Source: Gammaproteobacteria bacterium
Lineage (GTDB): Bacteria; Pseudomonadota; Gammaproteobacteria; Eutrophobiales; Eutrophobiaceae
Direction of reading: 5' to 3'
Assembly: GCA_947480335.1 (NCBI GenBank)
Contig: CANKCB010000019.1
Location: 1-42,833 of the forward strand
DNA: 42,833 bases
Positions 30,985 to 39,446 of this stretch are shown here, piece after piece. The notes beneath the pieces are model-generated. The model saw nothing but the letters and a program-made list of their open reading frames with translations. It searched no databases and was not told the origin of the DNA. The position numbers and the translations under genes were made by a program. Numbering within the stretch: the first letter of the stretch is position 1; each line of letters begins with the position of its first letter.

Positions 30985-32061
30985 TCATTCTGGCTTCGGC
31001 GTGGTTTTTTTCTTTCTGGCAGCAACAGGCTTGCGTGCCACAGGCGATGAACCTGCGCCTGTTTTCTTTTTGACAGTGCGACGTATTTGATCCAATTCTG
31101 ACTGGAACTGCTGAACACTGTTTCTCATCTGCTGTTGACGTTTGATAACCGTGTTCATTCCGGCACTGGTGGGTAGATTCATTACTTCCAGCACCATATC
31201 CATGATGACATTGGATTGCAGACGGTATTTCATCAGCGCATTAACCAAATTTGCATACATTATGGCATGCCCGTCATCAAAGGCGTGTCGAGAATAGGTT
31301 TCTTCGCTGGCATCGATCCAGAGATTGTAGATTTGTCTAAGACTGGTAATTTTTTGTTGTGCATTGGCCAAATCCACAATTTTTTGTTCCAGTCTGTCCA
31401 GTGACTGTTTGCCAAGTTTGGTCAGGGCCTGTTGATAGGTCTGGTAATGCTTCTGGTAGTCCTGCAATAACAAGCCGGCCTGCGATAATTTTTCCTGGAA
31501 CTCACGTGTCGGGCCAAATCCCGGCATCATGGAAAAATACTGCTGCATTTTTTCATGACTTTGATTAGATGCCGTTTCAAACAGGGTATCAACAAATGGG
31601 GTAGATGATTGCATGGCCTGCCACCAGCCGTAGTGCAGTGGCGATCGCAGAAACGAGGACATCGAACTCCAGCCCTTGTTATCCATCCCTACATTATCAA
31701 ATTGTCGTTTCAAACCGGCTATAAAATCGGCCAGTAACGAACGCCAGTCACCGGATGTTGGACCCGCTGTCTTGATGGTGTTTAACAACGAGGCAAACTC
31801 GTCGGCAAGAGAATAAAAGACTGTTGATTGCTGCTGAATATTGGCAAACAGGGGTTTAACTGAACCGGGCAGGTCTTTATCCAAAGTTTGCCGCCACTGG
31901 TTAAGAAAATCCTGCCAGGGAGGATGTTTGCCGGAATCACCAGACTGTTCAGCACCCATACTGGCAAATGCATCCGTATATTGCTGTTGTAATTTCAGCC
32001 AATCGGGATGGAAAAACGGACTGGATTTATTCTCCATTTCTGGCGCACTCACTGGTTTCAC
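30985..32061 (-). CDS. phaE: Class III polyhydroxyalkanoate synthase, subunit PhaE
   Basis: PhaE forms the active class III synthase with PhaC. The 358-residue protein fits the family in its N-terminal FFHPDWLKLQQQYTDAF, the central WIDASEETYSRHAFDDGHA and the coiled C-terminal half (VIKRQQQMRNSVQQFQSELDQI). The last 32 residues are a basic Lys/Ala/Pro-rich tail containing VARKPVAARKKKTTPKPE. The start is a GTG at 32061; an in-frame ATG at 32037 (MENKSSPFF) is an equal candidate, and neither has a strong ribosome binding site. The gene precedes phaC, the reverse of the phaC-phaE order in Allochromatium. Confidence 0.9.
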   Translation of the reverse strand: MKPVSAPEMENKSSPFFHPDWLKLQQQYTDAFASMGAEQSGDSGKHPPWQDFLNQWRQTLDKDLPGSVKPLFANIQQQSTVFYSLADEFASLLNTIKTAGPTSGDWRSLLADFIAGLKRQFDNVGMDNKGWSSMSSFLRSPLHYGWWQAMQSSTPFVDTLFETASNQSHEKMQQYFSMMPGFGPTREFQEKLSQAGLLLQDYQKHYQTYQQALTKLGKQSLDRLEQKIVDLANAQQKITSLRQIYNLWIDASEETYSRHAFDDGHAIMYANLVNALMKYRLQSNVIMDMVLEVMNLPTSAGMNTVIKRQQQMRNSVQQFQSELDQIRRTVKKKTGAGSSPVARKPVAARKKKTTPKPE

Positions 32062-32114
32062 AAATCAATTCTGATCAGCTGGCATGTTAACAGACAATTT
32101 CGTCATAATCAGGT

Positions 32115-32143
32115 TGAATACGATCGGCGACTTAACTTATCAA
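32115..32143 (-). promoter_or_regulatory. Possible phaEC promoter
   Basis: On the minus strand TTGATA (32138-32143), a 17-base spacer and TATTCA (32115-32120) lie about 50 bases upstream of the phaE start and below the terminator-like hairpin after the phasin gene. The -35 box is good and the -10 box is weak. Confidence 0.35.
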
Positions 32144-32166
32144 TCAGCGGAATCACTGCAGTAGTG

Positions 32167-32210
32167 AAAAAAATAAAATACCCGGGCCAAGGAGGGGGGT
32201 ATGGCCCGGG
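32167..32210 (-). terminator. Rho-independent terminator of the phasin gene
   Basis: The arms CCCGGGCCA and TGGCCCGGG (32181-32189 and 32202-32210) pair perfectly over 9 bases. On the minus strand the stem is followed by TATTTTATTTTTTTC. It starts 40 bases after the phasin stop. The 12-base loop is C-rich on the transcript and contains CCTCCT, the complement of a Shine-Dalgarno sequence. Confidence 0.85.
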
Positions 32211-32250
32211 TAACCCTGATGAAAACCGACACCAGAGATTTTGAAGACGT

Positions 32251-32709
32251 TTACTTCGCTTTCTTGATTACTTTGCGCTTCACGGTTTTTTTTGCCTGAG
32301 CCTTGACTACCGGGCTGGCAACTACCGTTTTGGTTAGCTGTTTTACAGGTGTAGTGACTGACTTTTGTTTCAAACTGCCTTTTGCCGTCACGAAAATTTC
32401 ATCCACTATCGAATTGAATTCATTGCCAGACTTTAACAACAAATCTGTGGTTTCACGGGATATCTGCGCCATCTTGTACCCGTATAAACTTGCAAGTCTG
32501 GACTCATTGGCATACACCTGTTCCATCTTCGCAGGCTGGGTCATCCACTTTGCCCGTGAGACCGAACTCTCTATGCCCAGACTGACCAGTTCAAACTGTA
32601 GACTCGCCAATCGGGTTAATGCCCTGATATTCAAATCACCCAGTTTACGCAGTGCGTCGTATGAATCGGACATTGCGAACTGAAAAACATCTGATTTCGT
32701 GCCTGTCAT
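32251..32709 (-). CDS. Phasin family protein with basic C-terminal tail
   Basis: Phasins coat polyhydroxyalkanoate granules and control their number and size. The 152-residue protein has a helical amphipathic core (YDALRKLGDLNIRALTRLAS, then LYGYKMAQISRETTDLLLKS) typical of the phasin_2 type. Its last 30 residues are rich in Lys, Val, Ala and Thr (KKTVKRKVIKKAK), similar to the DNA-binding tails of PhaF-like phasins but much shorter. AGGAG lies seven bases before the ATG. It precedes phaE-phaC, which supports the assignment. A link between granules and the nucleoid is an inference from the tail. Confidence 0.85.
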   Translation of the reverse strand: MTGTKSDVFQFAMSDSYDALRKLGDLNIRALTRLASLQFELVSLGIESSVSRAKWMTQPAKMEQVYANESRLASLYGYKMAQISRETTDLLLKSGNEFNSIVDEIFVTAKGSLKQKSVTTPVKQLTKTVVASPVVKAQAKKTVKRKVIKKAK

Positions 32710-32776
32710 ATTCTGCTCCTGTCGCCTGCTTCCAGGCTTTTGTACTCATTCAGAGACCACTAACTGCTGCAATGCA

Positions 32777-32805
32777 ACATTAGGGTTTATGTTGGTTAGA
32801 GTCAA
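32777..32805 (-). promoter_or_regulatory. Promoter of the phasin gene
   Basis: On the minus strand TTGACT (32800-32805), a 17-base spacer and TAATGT (32777-32782) lie about 70 bases upstream of the phasin ATG. The -35 box matches five of six consensus bases; the -10 box has the key TA and final T. Confidence 0.55.
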
Positions 32806-32837
32806 CGTAAACAGAATGAAATTACTGTTAACTATTT

Positions 32838-32849
32838 GTGATATATCAC
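32838..32849. promoter_or_regulatory. Perfect palindrome upstream of the phasin promoter, possible operator
   Basis: GTGATATATCAC is a perfect 12-base palindrome about 32 bases upstream of the predicted -35 box. The position suits an activator or repressor dimer. No regulator is identified. Confidence 0.35.
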
Positions 32850-32856
32850 TGTCATA

Positions 32857-32892
32857 AATTTGAAAGAATCTCCCGATAGCGAACACGGGAGA
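32857..32892 (-). terminator. Terminator of acs
   Basis: TCTCCCG and CGGGAGA (32869-32875 and 32886-32892) form a 7-base stem with a 10-base loop, about 20 bases after the acs stop. The transcript side continues TTCTTTCAAATTT. The stem is short and the T-tract interrupted, so the terminator is moderate. Confidence 0.6.
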
Positions 32893-32913
32893 ATTTTAAG
32901 CTTGCAGTGACAT

Positions 32914-34851
32914 CTATTTCTTTCCGCGAGTATTAATCAAATCATCCACTACAGCTGGATCGGCGAGCGTGCTGGTATCACCAAGATTATCCAGCTCATC
33001 CGCCGCTATTTTTCTCAGAATACGTCGCATGATTTTGCCTGAGCGCGTTTTGGGCAATCCCGGTGCCCAATGGATATGATCCGGACTTGCGATAGCACCT
33101 ATCTCCTGACGCACGTGACGTACCAGTTCATGCTTGAGTACATCATCATACTGGTGCCCTGCCATCAGTGTCACATAGGCGTATATACCCTGCCCCTTGA
33201 TATCATGTGGAAAACCAACCACCGCGGCTTCTGCCACCTTCTCGTGCAATACCAACGCACTCTCAATTTCAGCCGTGCCCAGTCTGTGACCTGACACATT
33301 TATGACATCATCTATTCGTCCAGTAATCCAGTAATAACCATCTTCATCCCGTCGGGCGCCGTCACCGGTAAAATACTTGCCCGGATAGGTACGAAAATAG
33401 GTATCAATAAAGCGCTGGTGATCGCCATATACCGTGCGCATCTGGCCTGGCCATGAACGGTTTAGACACAACGAACCGGCAGCAACACCTTCAAGCACAT
33501 TACCTTTCTCATCGACCAGACTCGGTTCGATACCAAAAAATGGTCGTGTGGCAGAACCCGGCTTGAGCGCTGTCGCACCCGGCAATGGTGTAATCAGTGT
33601 GCCTCCGGTTTCAGTTTGCCACCAGGTATCCACAATCGGACATCGTCCGTCTCCGACGATGTGGTAATACCATTCCCACGCTTCCGGGTTAATCGGTTCA
33701 CCCACCGTACCCAGTATACGCAGACTGGCGCGCGAGTATTTACGCACAAAGTCATTGCCTTGCGCCATCAATGCACGCAGCGCAGTGGGTGCCGTATAAA
33801 AAATGGAGACCTGATGCCTGTCGATAACATCCCAGAACCTGCCAGCATCCGGCCAGGTGGGTATGCCTTCAAACATCAAAGTCGTTGCCCCATTACACAA
33901 GGGTCCATAAACCATGTAAGTGTGTCCTGTCACCCAACCTACGTCTGCCGCACACCAGTAAACTTCCTTGTCGTGATAATCAAAAATATATTTATGCGTG
34001 ATCGCGGCATACAAAATATAGCCACCGCTTGTATGCAAAACGCCTTTTGGTTTGCCGGTAGACCCGGAGGTGTACAAAATAAACAGTGGGTCTTCTGCAT
34101 CCATCGGTTCTGCCGGACAGTCAGTTGACGCAGCAGTGAGCGCCTCGTGATACCAGATGTCGCGGGTCGCTTGCCAAGGGATATTTGTGCCCGTACGTTT
34201 GTAGACTATGACGGTGTGTACATACGGACAGTCCAGCAAGGCCTGGTCAGTATTGGTTTTTAACGGCACCATCTTGCCACCGCGCACGCCTTCATCCGCG
34301 GTAATGACTACCTTGCAATCAGAGTCCAGTATGCGATCGCGTAACGCTGTCGGTGAAAAACCTCCGAATACCACCGAATGCACTGCACCTATGCGTGCAC
34401 AAGCCAGCATCGCAATGGCTGCTTCAGGGACCATAGGCATATAAATTGAAACGCAATCACCTTTGTTGACGCCCCGACTTCTGAGCACATTGGCAAACCG
34501 GCACACCTGTTCGTGTAATTGCCGATAAGTGATTTTTTTATGGTCTTCCGGATTGTCGCCCTGCCAGATAATCGCCACCTGATCACCACGTTCCCCTAAA
34601 TGACGATCCAGACAGTTGTATGCCACATTCAGTTTTGCATTCAGGAACCACTTGATCGACACCGTATCAAAATTCCAGTCAGAGACCTGATCCCAACGCT
34701 GGAGCCAGCTGACAAATTTCTCAGCCTGCTCTGCCCAGAAACTGTCCGGATTTGTGATCGATTGTCGATACATTTGCTGATATTGTTCATTGGTCACCAG
34801 TGCTGTACTGGCAATCTCCGGCTTGACTGGATATGTCCTGATTTCTGACAT
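32914..34851 (-). CDS. acs: Acetyl-CoA synthetase (AMP-forming)
   Basis: Acs activates acetate to acetyl-CoA through acetyl-AMP. The 645-residue protein has the full family set: [18 protein letters not shown], the ATP loop [45 protein letters not shown] and the C-terminal [15 protein letters not shown], whose lysine is the site acetylated for control in other bacteria. GGAGAGGAT lies ahead of the ATG. It sits upstream of the PHA genes on the same strand, separated by a terminator and the phasin promoter. It could supply acetyl-CoA for storage polymer; that link is inferred. Confidence 0.96.
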   Translation of the reverse strand: MSEIRTYPVKPEIASTALVTNEQYQQMYRQSITNPDSFWAEQAEKFVSWLQRWDQVSDWNFDTVSIKWFLNAKLNVAYNCLDRHLGERGDQVAIIWQGDNPEDHKKITYRQLHEQVCRFANVLRSRGVNKGDCVSIYMPMVPEAAIAMLACARIGAVHSVVFGGFSPTALRDRILDSDCKVVITADEGVRGGKMVPLKTNTDQALLDCPYVHTVIVYKRTGTNIPWQATRDIWYHEALTAASTDCPAEPMDAEDPLFILYTSGSTGKPKGVLHTSGGYILYAAITHKYIFDYHDKEVYWCAADVGWVTGHTYMVYGPLCNGATTLMFEGIPTWPDAGRFWDVIDRHQVSIFYTAPTALRALMAQGNDFVRKYSRASLRILGTVGEPINPEAWEWYYHIVGDGRCPIVDTWWQTETGGTLITPLPGATALKPGSATRPFFGIEPSLVDEKGNVLEGVAAGSLCLNRSWPGQMRTVYGDHQRFIDTYFRTYPGKYFTGDGARRDEDGYYWITGRIDDVINVSGHRLGTAEIESALVLHEKVAEAAVVGFPHDIKGQGIYAYVTLMAGHQYDDVLKHELVRHVRQEIGAIASPDHIHWAPGLPKTRSGKIMRRILRKIAADELDNLGDTSTLADPAVVDDLINTRGKK

Positions 34852-34890
34852 GGGTATCCTCTCCTGCGGGTGAGCTGTAAATTTATCTGA

Positions 34891-36156
34891 TTAAATACGC
34901 TGTGGGTAATGGGTTTTTACATAATCGTCAATTATCACTCTAAATTCTTCTGCAATTTTATCACCACGCAAGGTCATTGCTTTCTTGCCGTCAATAAACA
35001 CAGGTGCAACAGGCGCCTCACCGCTGCCCGGCAAGCTGATGCCTATATTTGAATGCTTGCTTTCACCCGGTCCGTTAACAACACAGCCCATTACGGCCAG
35101 ATTCAGCTCCTCGACACCGGTATAGTGCTCCCGCCAGATTGGCATTTGTTGACGGACATAGGTCTGGATATTTGCGGCCAGTTCCTGAAACACGGTACTC
35201 GTCGTCCTGCCACAACCAGGACAAGCTGTAACCATAGGGGTAAACGCTCGTAATCCCATCGTCTGCAGGATTTCCTGACCTACGATAACTTCCTGGGTCC
35301 GATCACCACCCGGCTCAGGCGTCAGTGAGATACGAATGGTGTCACCAATGCCTTCCTGCAACAGTACGCTTAATGCGGCGGTTGAGGCAACGATACCTTT
35401 AGATCCCATGCCCGCCTCGGTCAGACCCAGATGCAGTGCATACTCGCACCGGGCCGCAAGCTGACGATAGACTGTAATCAGTTTTTGTACACCACTGACC
35501 TTGCAGGACAGGATAATATGATCCTTTGACAATCCGATTTCAACAGCTCGTTCTGCGCTGTTTAGTGCCGACAATATGAGCGCCTCTACCATTACATCAT
35601 CCGTTGCCAATGGCTTTTGCAGTCTGGCATTGCTGTCCATCATGTCAGTTAACAGTTCCTGATCCAGACTGCCCCAATTAACGCCGATCCTGACCGGCTT
35701 TTTGAACTCAATGGCTTTTTCTATCAGCGTACCAAACTGACTGTCCTTCTTTTTACCAAAACCCACGTTACCCGGGTTAATCCGGTATTTGGCCAGCGCC
35801 TTTGCACAATCCGGGTAGCGGGTCAGTAATAAATGACCGTTGTAATGAAAATCACCTACCAAAGGGACATGGCAACCTGCCACATCAAGCAAATCGCGAA
35901 TACGACCGACCTGTGAAGCCGCTTCTTCTGTATTGACAGTAATTCTGACCAGTTCAGACCCCGCTTCTGACAGCTGCTGAACCTGTTTTACTGTAGCAAC
36001 CGCATTCGCCGTATCGGTATTGGTCATTGATTGTATGACGATCGGGGCATTACCACCGAGCAAAACCCCACCCACATTGACTCCAATCGAATGCCTTCTG
36101 GGTAACATGTCTGGCCGCCTATTCATGGCTGGTCGCACTCCAATTGACGCATACAA
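34891..36156 (-). CDS. ispG: (E)-4-hydroxy-3-methylbut-2-enyl-diphosphate synthase, long form
   Basis: IspG is the 4Fe-4S enzyme that makes HMBPP in the MEP pathway, downstream of Dxr. [20 protein letters not shown] opens the TIM barrel, [14 protein letters not shown] follows, and [11 protein letters not shown] with [10 protein letters not shown] carry the three cluster cysteines. At 421 aa it is about 50 residues longer than the E. coli enzyme and has the FHYNGHLLL insertion type seen in Xanthomonadales and betaproteobacteria. The start could also be the ATGs at 36126 or 36108. It lies 39 bases upstream of acs on the same strand. Confidence 0.95.
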   Translation of the reverse strand: MYASIGVRPAMNRRPDMLPRRHSIGVNVGGVLLGGNAPIVIQSMTNTDTANAVATVKQVQQLSEAGSELVRITVNTEEAASQVGRIRDLLDVAGCHVPLVGDFHYNGHLLLTRYPDCAKALAKYRINPGNVGFGKKKDSQFGTLIEKAIEFKKPVRIGVNWGSLDQELLTDMMDSNARLQKPLATDDVMVEALILSALNSAERAVEIGLSKDHIILSCKVSGVQKLITVYRQLAARCEYALHLGLTEAGMGSKGIVASTAALSVLLQEGIGDTIRISLTPEPGGDRTQEVIVGQEILQTMGLRAFTPMVTACPGCGRTTSTVFQELAANIQTYVRQQMPIWREHYTGVEELNLAVMGCVVNGPGESKHSNIGISLPGSGEAPVAPVFIDGKKAMTLRGDKIAEEFRVIIDDYVKTHYPQRI

Positions 36157-36203
36157 TACCCGTCTTGTCTGGAATAAATATTGTTTTCAGCTGTGGAGAT
36201 AAC

Positions 36204-36232
36204 ATCGTATTTACCCTAATATGACCATACAA
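36204..36232 (-). promoter_or_regulatory. Possible ispG promoter
   Basis: On the minus strand TTGTAT (36227-36232), a 17-base spacer and TACGAT (36204-36209) lie about 50 bases upstream of the ispG start in the divergent gap with fabA (36157-36357). I found no convincing promoter or FabR/FadR-type site for fabA in that gap. Confidence 0.35.
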
Positions 36233-36357
36233 ACAGGCTGCGCGGGCACCTCCCCTGTTAAATGGTAGCTAAGTCTGGAAATTATATAAACCTGAGTAGC
36301 ATCTTACATTATATCGATTCGAATTAAAGAATACCGGCACAGGAAAAGAAATCAGTT

Positions 36358-36873
36358 ATGGAAAAGAAAAACAGTTTCAGCAAAGAAGATATTCTGGCCT
36401 GTGGCAGGGGTGAATTATTCGGTAAAGGAAATGCCCAGTTACCTTTGCCCAATATGCTGATGTTTGACCGTATTACAGAAATAAATGATACCGGTGGGTC
36501 CGAAGGCAAAGGCATTATTGTTGCCGAGCTGGATATCAATCCGGATCTCTGGTTTTTTGCTTGTCATTTCACTGGCGATCCGGTCATGCCCGGTTGTCTT
36601 GGACTGGATGCGATGTGGCAACTGGTCGGCTTCTTTCTCGGCTGGACCGGCGCTCCCGGTCGCGGCAGAGCACTCGGCTCAGGCAAGGTCAAGTTTACCG
36701 GACAGGCTACCCCGAAAAACCATCTGGTACGCTACACAATTACCATGAAGCGGGTTATTCTGCGCAGTCTTGTAATGGGTGTGGCAGACGGCATTATGGA
36801 AGTGGATGGTCGTACCATCTACGAAGCCGAGGATTTACGCGTAGGCTTGTTCACACGTACAGATAACTTCTAA
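36358..36873 (+). CDS. fabA: 3-hydroxydecanoyl-ACP dehydratase/isomerase FabA
   Basis: FabA dehydrates 3-hydroxydecanoyl-ACP and isomerises trans-2- to cis-3-decenoyl-ACP, the branch to unsaturated fatty acids. The motif [20 protein letters not shown] holds His70 and Asp84, at the same positions as in E. coli Fab[14 protein letters not shown] at the N-terminus is typical. The length is 171 aa, as usual. It is followed 14 bases later by fabB, a pairing seen in pseudomonads and other gammaproteobacteria. Confidence 0.97.
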   Translation: MEKKNSFSKEDILACGRGELFGKGNAQLPLPNMLMFDRITEINDTGGSEGKGIIVAELDINPDLWFFACHFTGDPVMPGCLGLDAMWQLVGFFLGWTGAPGRGRALGSGKVKFTGQATPKNHLVRYTITMKRVILRSLVMGVADGIMEVDGRTIYEAEDLRVGLFTRTDNF

Positions 36874-36887
36874 TAATTGAGGATAAC

Positions 36888-38105
36888 TTGAAAAGAGTAG
36901 TCATAACCGGTCTGGGTATCAAATCCAGCATAGGCACGGACAGGCAGCAAGTTCTCGCCTCTTTAAGGCAGGCAAAAAGTGGTATCCGCTTTTGTCAGGA
37001 ATACGCTGATCTGGGTTTCCGCTCGCATGTACACGCACCGGTCGAGCTTGATCTGGATGCGCTGATCGACAAAAAGGTAAAACGGTTCATGGGTGATGCC
37101 GGTGCCTATTGTTATCTTGCCATGCGGGATGCGATTGCAGATTCAGGTCTATTGGAACACCAGATTTCCAGCAACAGAACCGGCCTGATTGCAGGCAGCG
37201 GTGGCTCTTCTACTGAAAACATGATTGCCGCAGCGGATATTCTGCGGGAGAAAGGTGCACGTAAAGTACCGCCAACGCTGGTACCTCGTGTCATGTCGAG
37301 TACCTGTAGTGCAACCCTGGCCGTACCGTTCAAAATCAGGGGAGTAAACTATTCAATCAGCTCTGCCTGCGCGACCAGCTCGCACTGTATCGGTAATGCC
37401 TATGAATTAATCCAGATGGGAAAACAGGATATTATTTTTGCCGGTGGTGGCGAAGAATTACACTGGTCCGGTTCACTGCTGTTTGACAGTATGGGTGCCC
37501 TGTCCTCCCGCTATAATGATAATGCCTCGATTGCTTCACGCCCGTTCGATGCAGAGAGAGACGGATTTGTCATCTCTGGCGGTGGCGGCATACTCGTCGT
37601 GGAAGAACTGGAACATGCGTTGGGTCGTAATGCAAAAATCTATGCGGAAATTGTTGGCTACGGTGCCACATCCGATGGTTCCGACATGGTCAAGCCCACC
37701 GGTGAAGGTGCTGAACGATGCATGAAGATGGCGCTAGGCAATATTACCGATGATGTCGATTACATTAACGCCCATGCGACCAGCACACCCGCTGGGGATG
37801 TGGGTGAGCTTTCTGCCATCCGACAGGTTTTCCTAAACCGTAAAGTTCCCGCCATCAGTTCAACCAAGGCACTGTCAGGACATTCGCTGGGTGCGGCAGG
37901 CGTTAACGAAGCCATCTTTACTCTGTTGATGATGGAACAGAAGTTCCTGTGTGAGTCTGCCCACATCAAGACGCTGGATGAACAAGCCAATGGCCTGCCG
38001 ATAGTGCGGAAATTAACGGAGAATGTGAATATCCAGCTCGCCATGTCCAACAGTTTTGGTTTTGGCGGAACCAACGCCACTTTGTTATTCAGAAAATACA
38101 GTTAA
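36888..38105 (+). CDS. fabB: 3-oxoacyl-ACP synthase I (FabB)
   Basis: FabB elongates the cis-3-decenoyl-ACP made by FabA, committing it to unsaturated fatty acids. The nucleophile Cys161 is in [18 protein letters not shown]; the two histidines are in [14 protein letters not shown] and [14 protein letters not shown]. The length (405 aa) matches E. coli FabB (406). The start is a TTG at 36888 with TTGAGGA placed five bases before it; the product then begins [16 protein letters not shown] as expected. It is cotranscribed with fabA, and a terminator follows at 38247. Confidence 0.97.
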   Translation: MKRVVITGLGIKSSIGTDRQQVLASLRQAKSGIRFCQEYADLGFRSHVHAPVELDLDALIDKKVKRFMGDAGAYCYLAMRDAIADSGLLEHQISSNRTGLIAGSGGSSTENMIAAADILREKGARKVPPTLVPRVMSSTCSATLAVPFKIRGVNYSISSACATSSHCIGNAYELIQMGKQDIIFAGGGEELHWSGSLLFDSMGALSSRYNDNASIASRPFDAERDGFVISGGGGILVVEELEHALGRNAKIYAEIVGYGATSDGSDMVKPTGEGAERCMKMALGNITDDVDYINAHATSTPAGDVGELSAIRQVFLNRKVPAISSTKALSGHSLGAAGVNEAIFTLLMMEQKFLCESAHIKTLDEQANGLPIVRKLTENVNIQLAMSNSFGFGGTNATLLFRKYS

Positions 38106-38110
38106 TGCCG

Positions 38111-38140
38111 GGTTTACTGTGACTGGTTTCACAGTAAACC
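38111..38140. repeat. Perfect 12-base inverted repeat after fabB
   Basis: GGTTTACTGTGA (38111-38122) and TCACAGTAAACC (38129-38140) are exact reverse complements around the six-base loop CTGGTT. The hairpin begins six bases after the fabB stop and lacks a T-run. The true terminator lies over 100 bases further on. Confidence 0.8.
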
Positions 38141-38246
38141 AATCACTGCTGCACAATTCGATCGGGCTGAGACCTGGATCACAGCAGCAAAATTTGTACT
38201 GTATAAACTGCACTCAGGCAAATGACCTCCCTCTATTGGCCTGACT

Positions 38247-38294
38247 GGCCCGGAAATACTCTCCTACTTCCACTTCCGGGCCTCTTCTTTTTAC
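38247..38294 (+). terminator. Rho-independent terminator of fabA-fabB
   Basis: GGCCCGGAA (38247-38255) and TTCCGGGCC (38274-38282) form a perfect 9-base stem with an 18-base loop, followed by TCTTCTTTTTAC. The strand and position fit the end of the fabAB transcript. Confidence 0.8.
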
Positions 38295-38338
38295 TGAATC
38301 AACTTCGCTGAATACTTCACCCAATTGAATGATTTGTG

Positions 38339-38758
38339 TCAATTTTCATGTGCAACAACCTTCCGCAGCTTTTTGATTTTACCGTGCCGATTTTTCTGAT
38401 CCAGACGGGTTTGACGTGAGCTCATCGTCGGTTTGGTGGGTTTACGCAGTTTACGTACCTGCAATGCAGACGCGACCAGTTGCGCCAGACGTACCCGTGC
38501 ATCATCCAGATTCCGTTCACGGGTCCTGAAGCGCTGGGCCTTGATGATAATCACGCCGTCACTGGTAATGCGGTAATCACTCAACTGCAACAGTTTTTGT
38601 TTGAGTGTTTCGGGTAACGATGAAGCACTGATATCAAACCGCAAATGAATAGCGGAGGATACCTTGTTGACATTCTGACCACCCGCACCCTGAGCACGTA
38701 TTGCAGAAACTTCAATTTCTGCATCAGGAATATGCAGGTGATCAGAAACTTTCAGCAT
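38339..38758 (-). CDS. arfB: Alternative ribosome-rescue peptidyl-tRNA hydrolase ArfB (YaeJ)
   Basis: ArfB releases nascent chains from ribosomes stalled at the end of broken mRNAs, without a stop codon. The release-factor motif GGQ is at residues 26-28 within IRAQGAGGQNVNKVSSAIHL. The C-terminal tail is long and basic (TRLDQKNRHGKIKKLRKV), the feature that enters the empty mRNA channel and separates ArfB from class I release factors. The length of 139 aa equals the E. coli protein. It is a single gene convergent with fabB. Confidence 0.93.
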   Translation of the reverse strand: MLKVSDHLHIPDAEIEVSAIRAQGAGGQNVNKVSSAIHLRFDISASSLPETLKQKLLQLSDYRITSDGVIIIKAQRFRTRERNLDDARVRLAQLVASALQVRKLRKPTKPTMSSRQTRLDQKNRHGKIKKLRKVVAHEN

Positions 38759-38804
38759 GTTTACAAATCAACTCCAACCTGCAGCCAGATTTGCTGTTTA
38801 ATCA

Positions 38805-39308
38805 CTATGAACCCAGATAATCACTTTTCCCAAGTCCTACCCCATTGTGACGCAGAATGTTATAGGCAGCACTCATGTGGAATCCCAGATTTGGTAGTAC
38901 AAAACCAAGCAGATAATTAATACCGTTAAACCGGTATTCGTTTGGTCCAAATTTCAAAACAATTTCTTTTTCTTCAGAACCATCGACTTGCCCAGGCTTA
39001 ATCGTTTCCAGGAAAGCTATTGTCTTATCAATGCGAGTATACAGATCCGAAAATGACTGTTCGTTATCATCGAACTTCGGCAATTCAACGCCAGCCAGTC
39101 TGCCACCCGCACCCTTTGCGGTATCGGAAACAATCTGGACCTGTTTCAGCAACGGATACATATCCACTGCGAGACGACTGTTTAACAATACTTCAGGCTT
39201 TACTTTCTTTGTTTCTGCAAACTGTTCGCCTTTCTTCAGAATATTTTTCAGATTGTTTAATGCCTTGATACATACCGGCACGGAAGCCTGATACATGGAA
39301 ATAGTCAT
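38805..39308 (-). CDS. DUF1993 family protein
   Basis: The 167-residue protein opens with MTISMYQASVPVCIKALNNL, the usual start of the DUF1993 family, and ends with FVLPNLGFHMSAAYNILRHNGVGLGKSDYLG, also conserved in that family. The fold is expected to be a four-helix bundle related to the DinB superfamily. No catalytic role is established. There is no signal peptide or membrane segment, so it should be cytoplasmic. It lies 46 bases upstream of arfB on the same strand. Confidence 0.85.
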   Translation of the reverse strand: MTISMYQASVPVCIKALNNLKNILKKGEQFAETKKVKPEVLLNSRLAVDMYPLLKQVQIVSDTAKGAGGRLAGVELPKFDDNEQSFSDLYTRIDKTIAFLETIKPGQVDGSEEKEIVLKFGPNEYRFNGINYLLGFVLPNLGFHMSAAYNILRHNGVGLGKSDYLGS

Positions 39309-39446
39309 GCTAATTACACCTCGTTTTGCAGTTTAAAAATATGGATAAAAGCGAGACAAACTTTTGTCTGTACGATTCTCCCACATTCACCTACTGTGGA
39401 ACAGTCATGATTGCAAACAATGAAGAACGGAAACAGACACTCCGGT

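Noticed and set aside
30966-31118. An N-terminal extension of phaC to 31118
   Set aside because: The extra 51 codons overlap phaE in another frame and are not part of the class III PhaC fold; the ATG at 30965 gives the exact family length.
33616-34128. A 170-codon open frame on the plus strand
   Set aside because: It is antisense to acs in a region encoding conserved Acs motifs; no ribosome binding site or family resemblance.
36157-36357. A FadR or FabR operator ahead of fabA
   Set aside because: I compared the gap with the known palindromic consensus forms by eye and saw no acceptable match.
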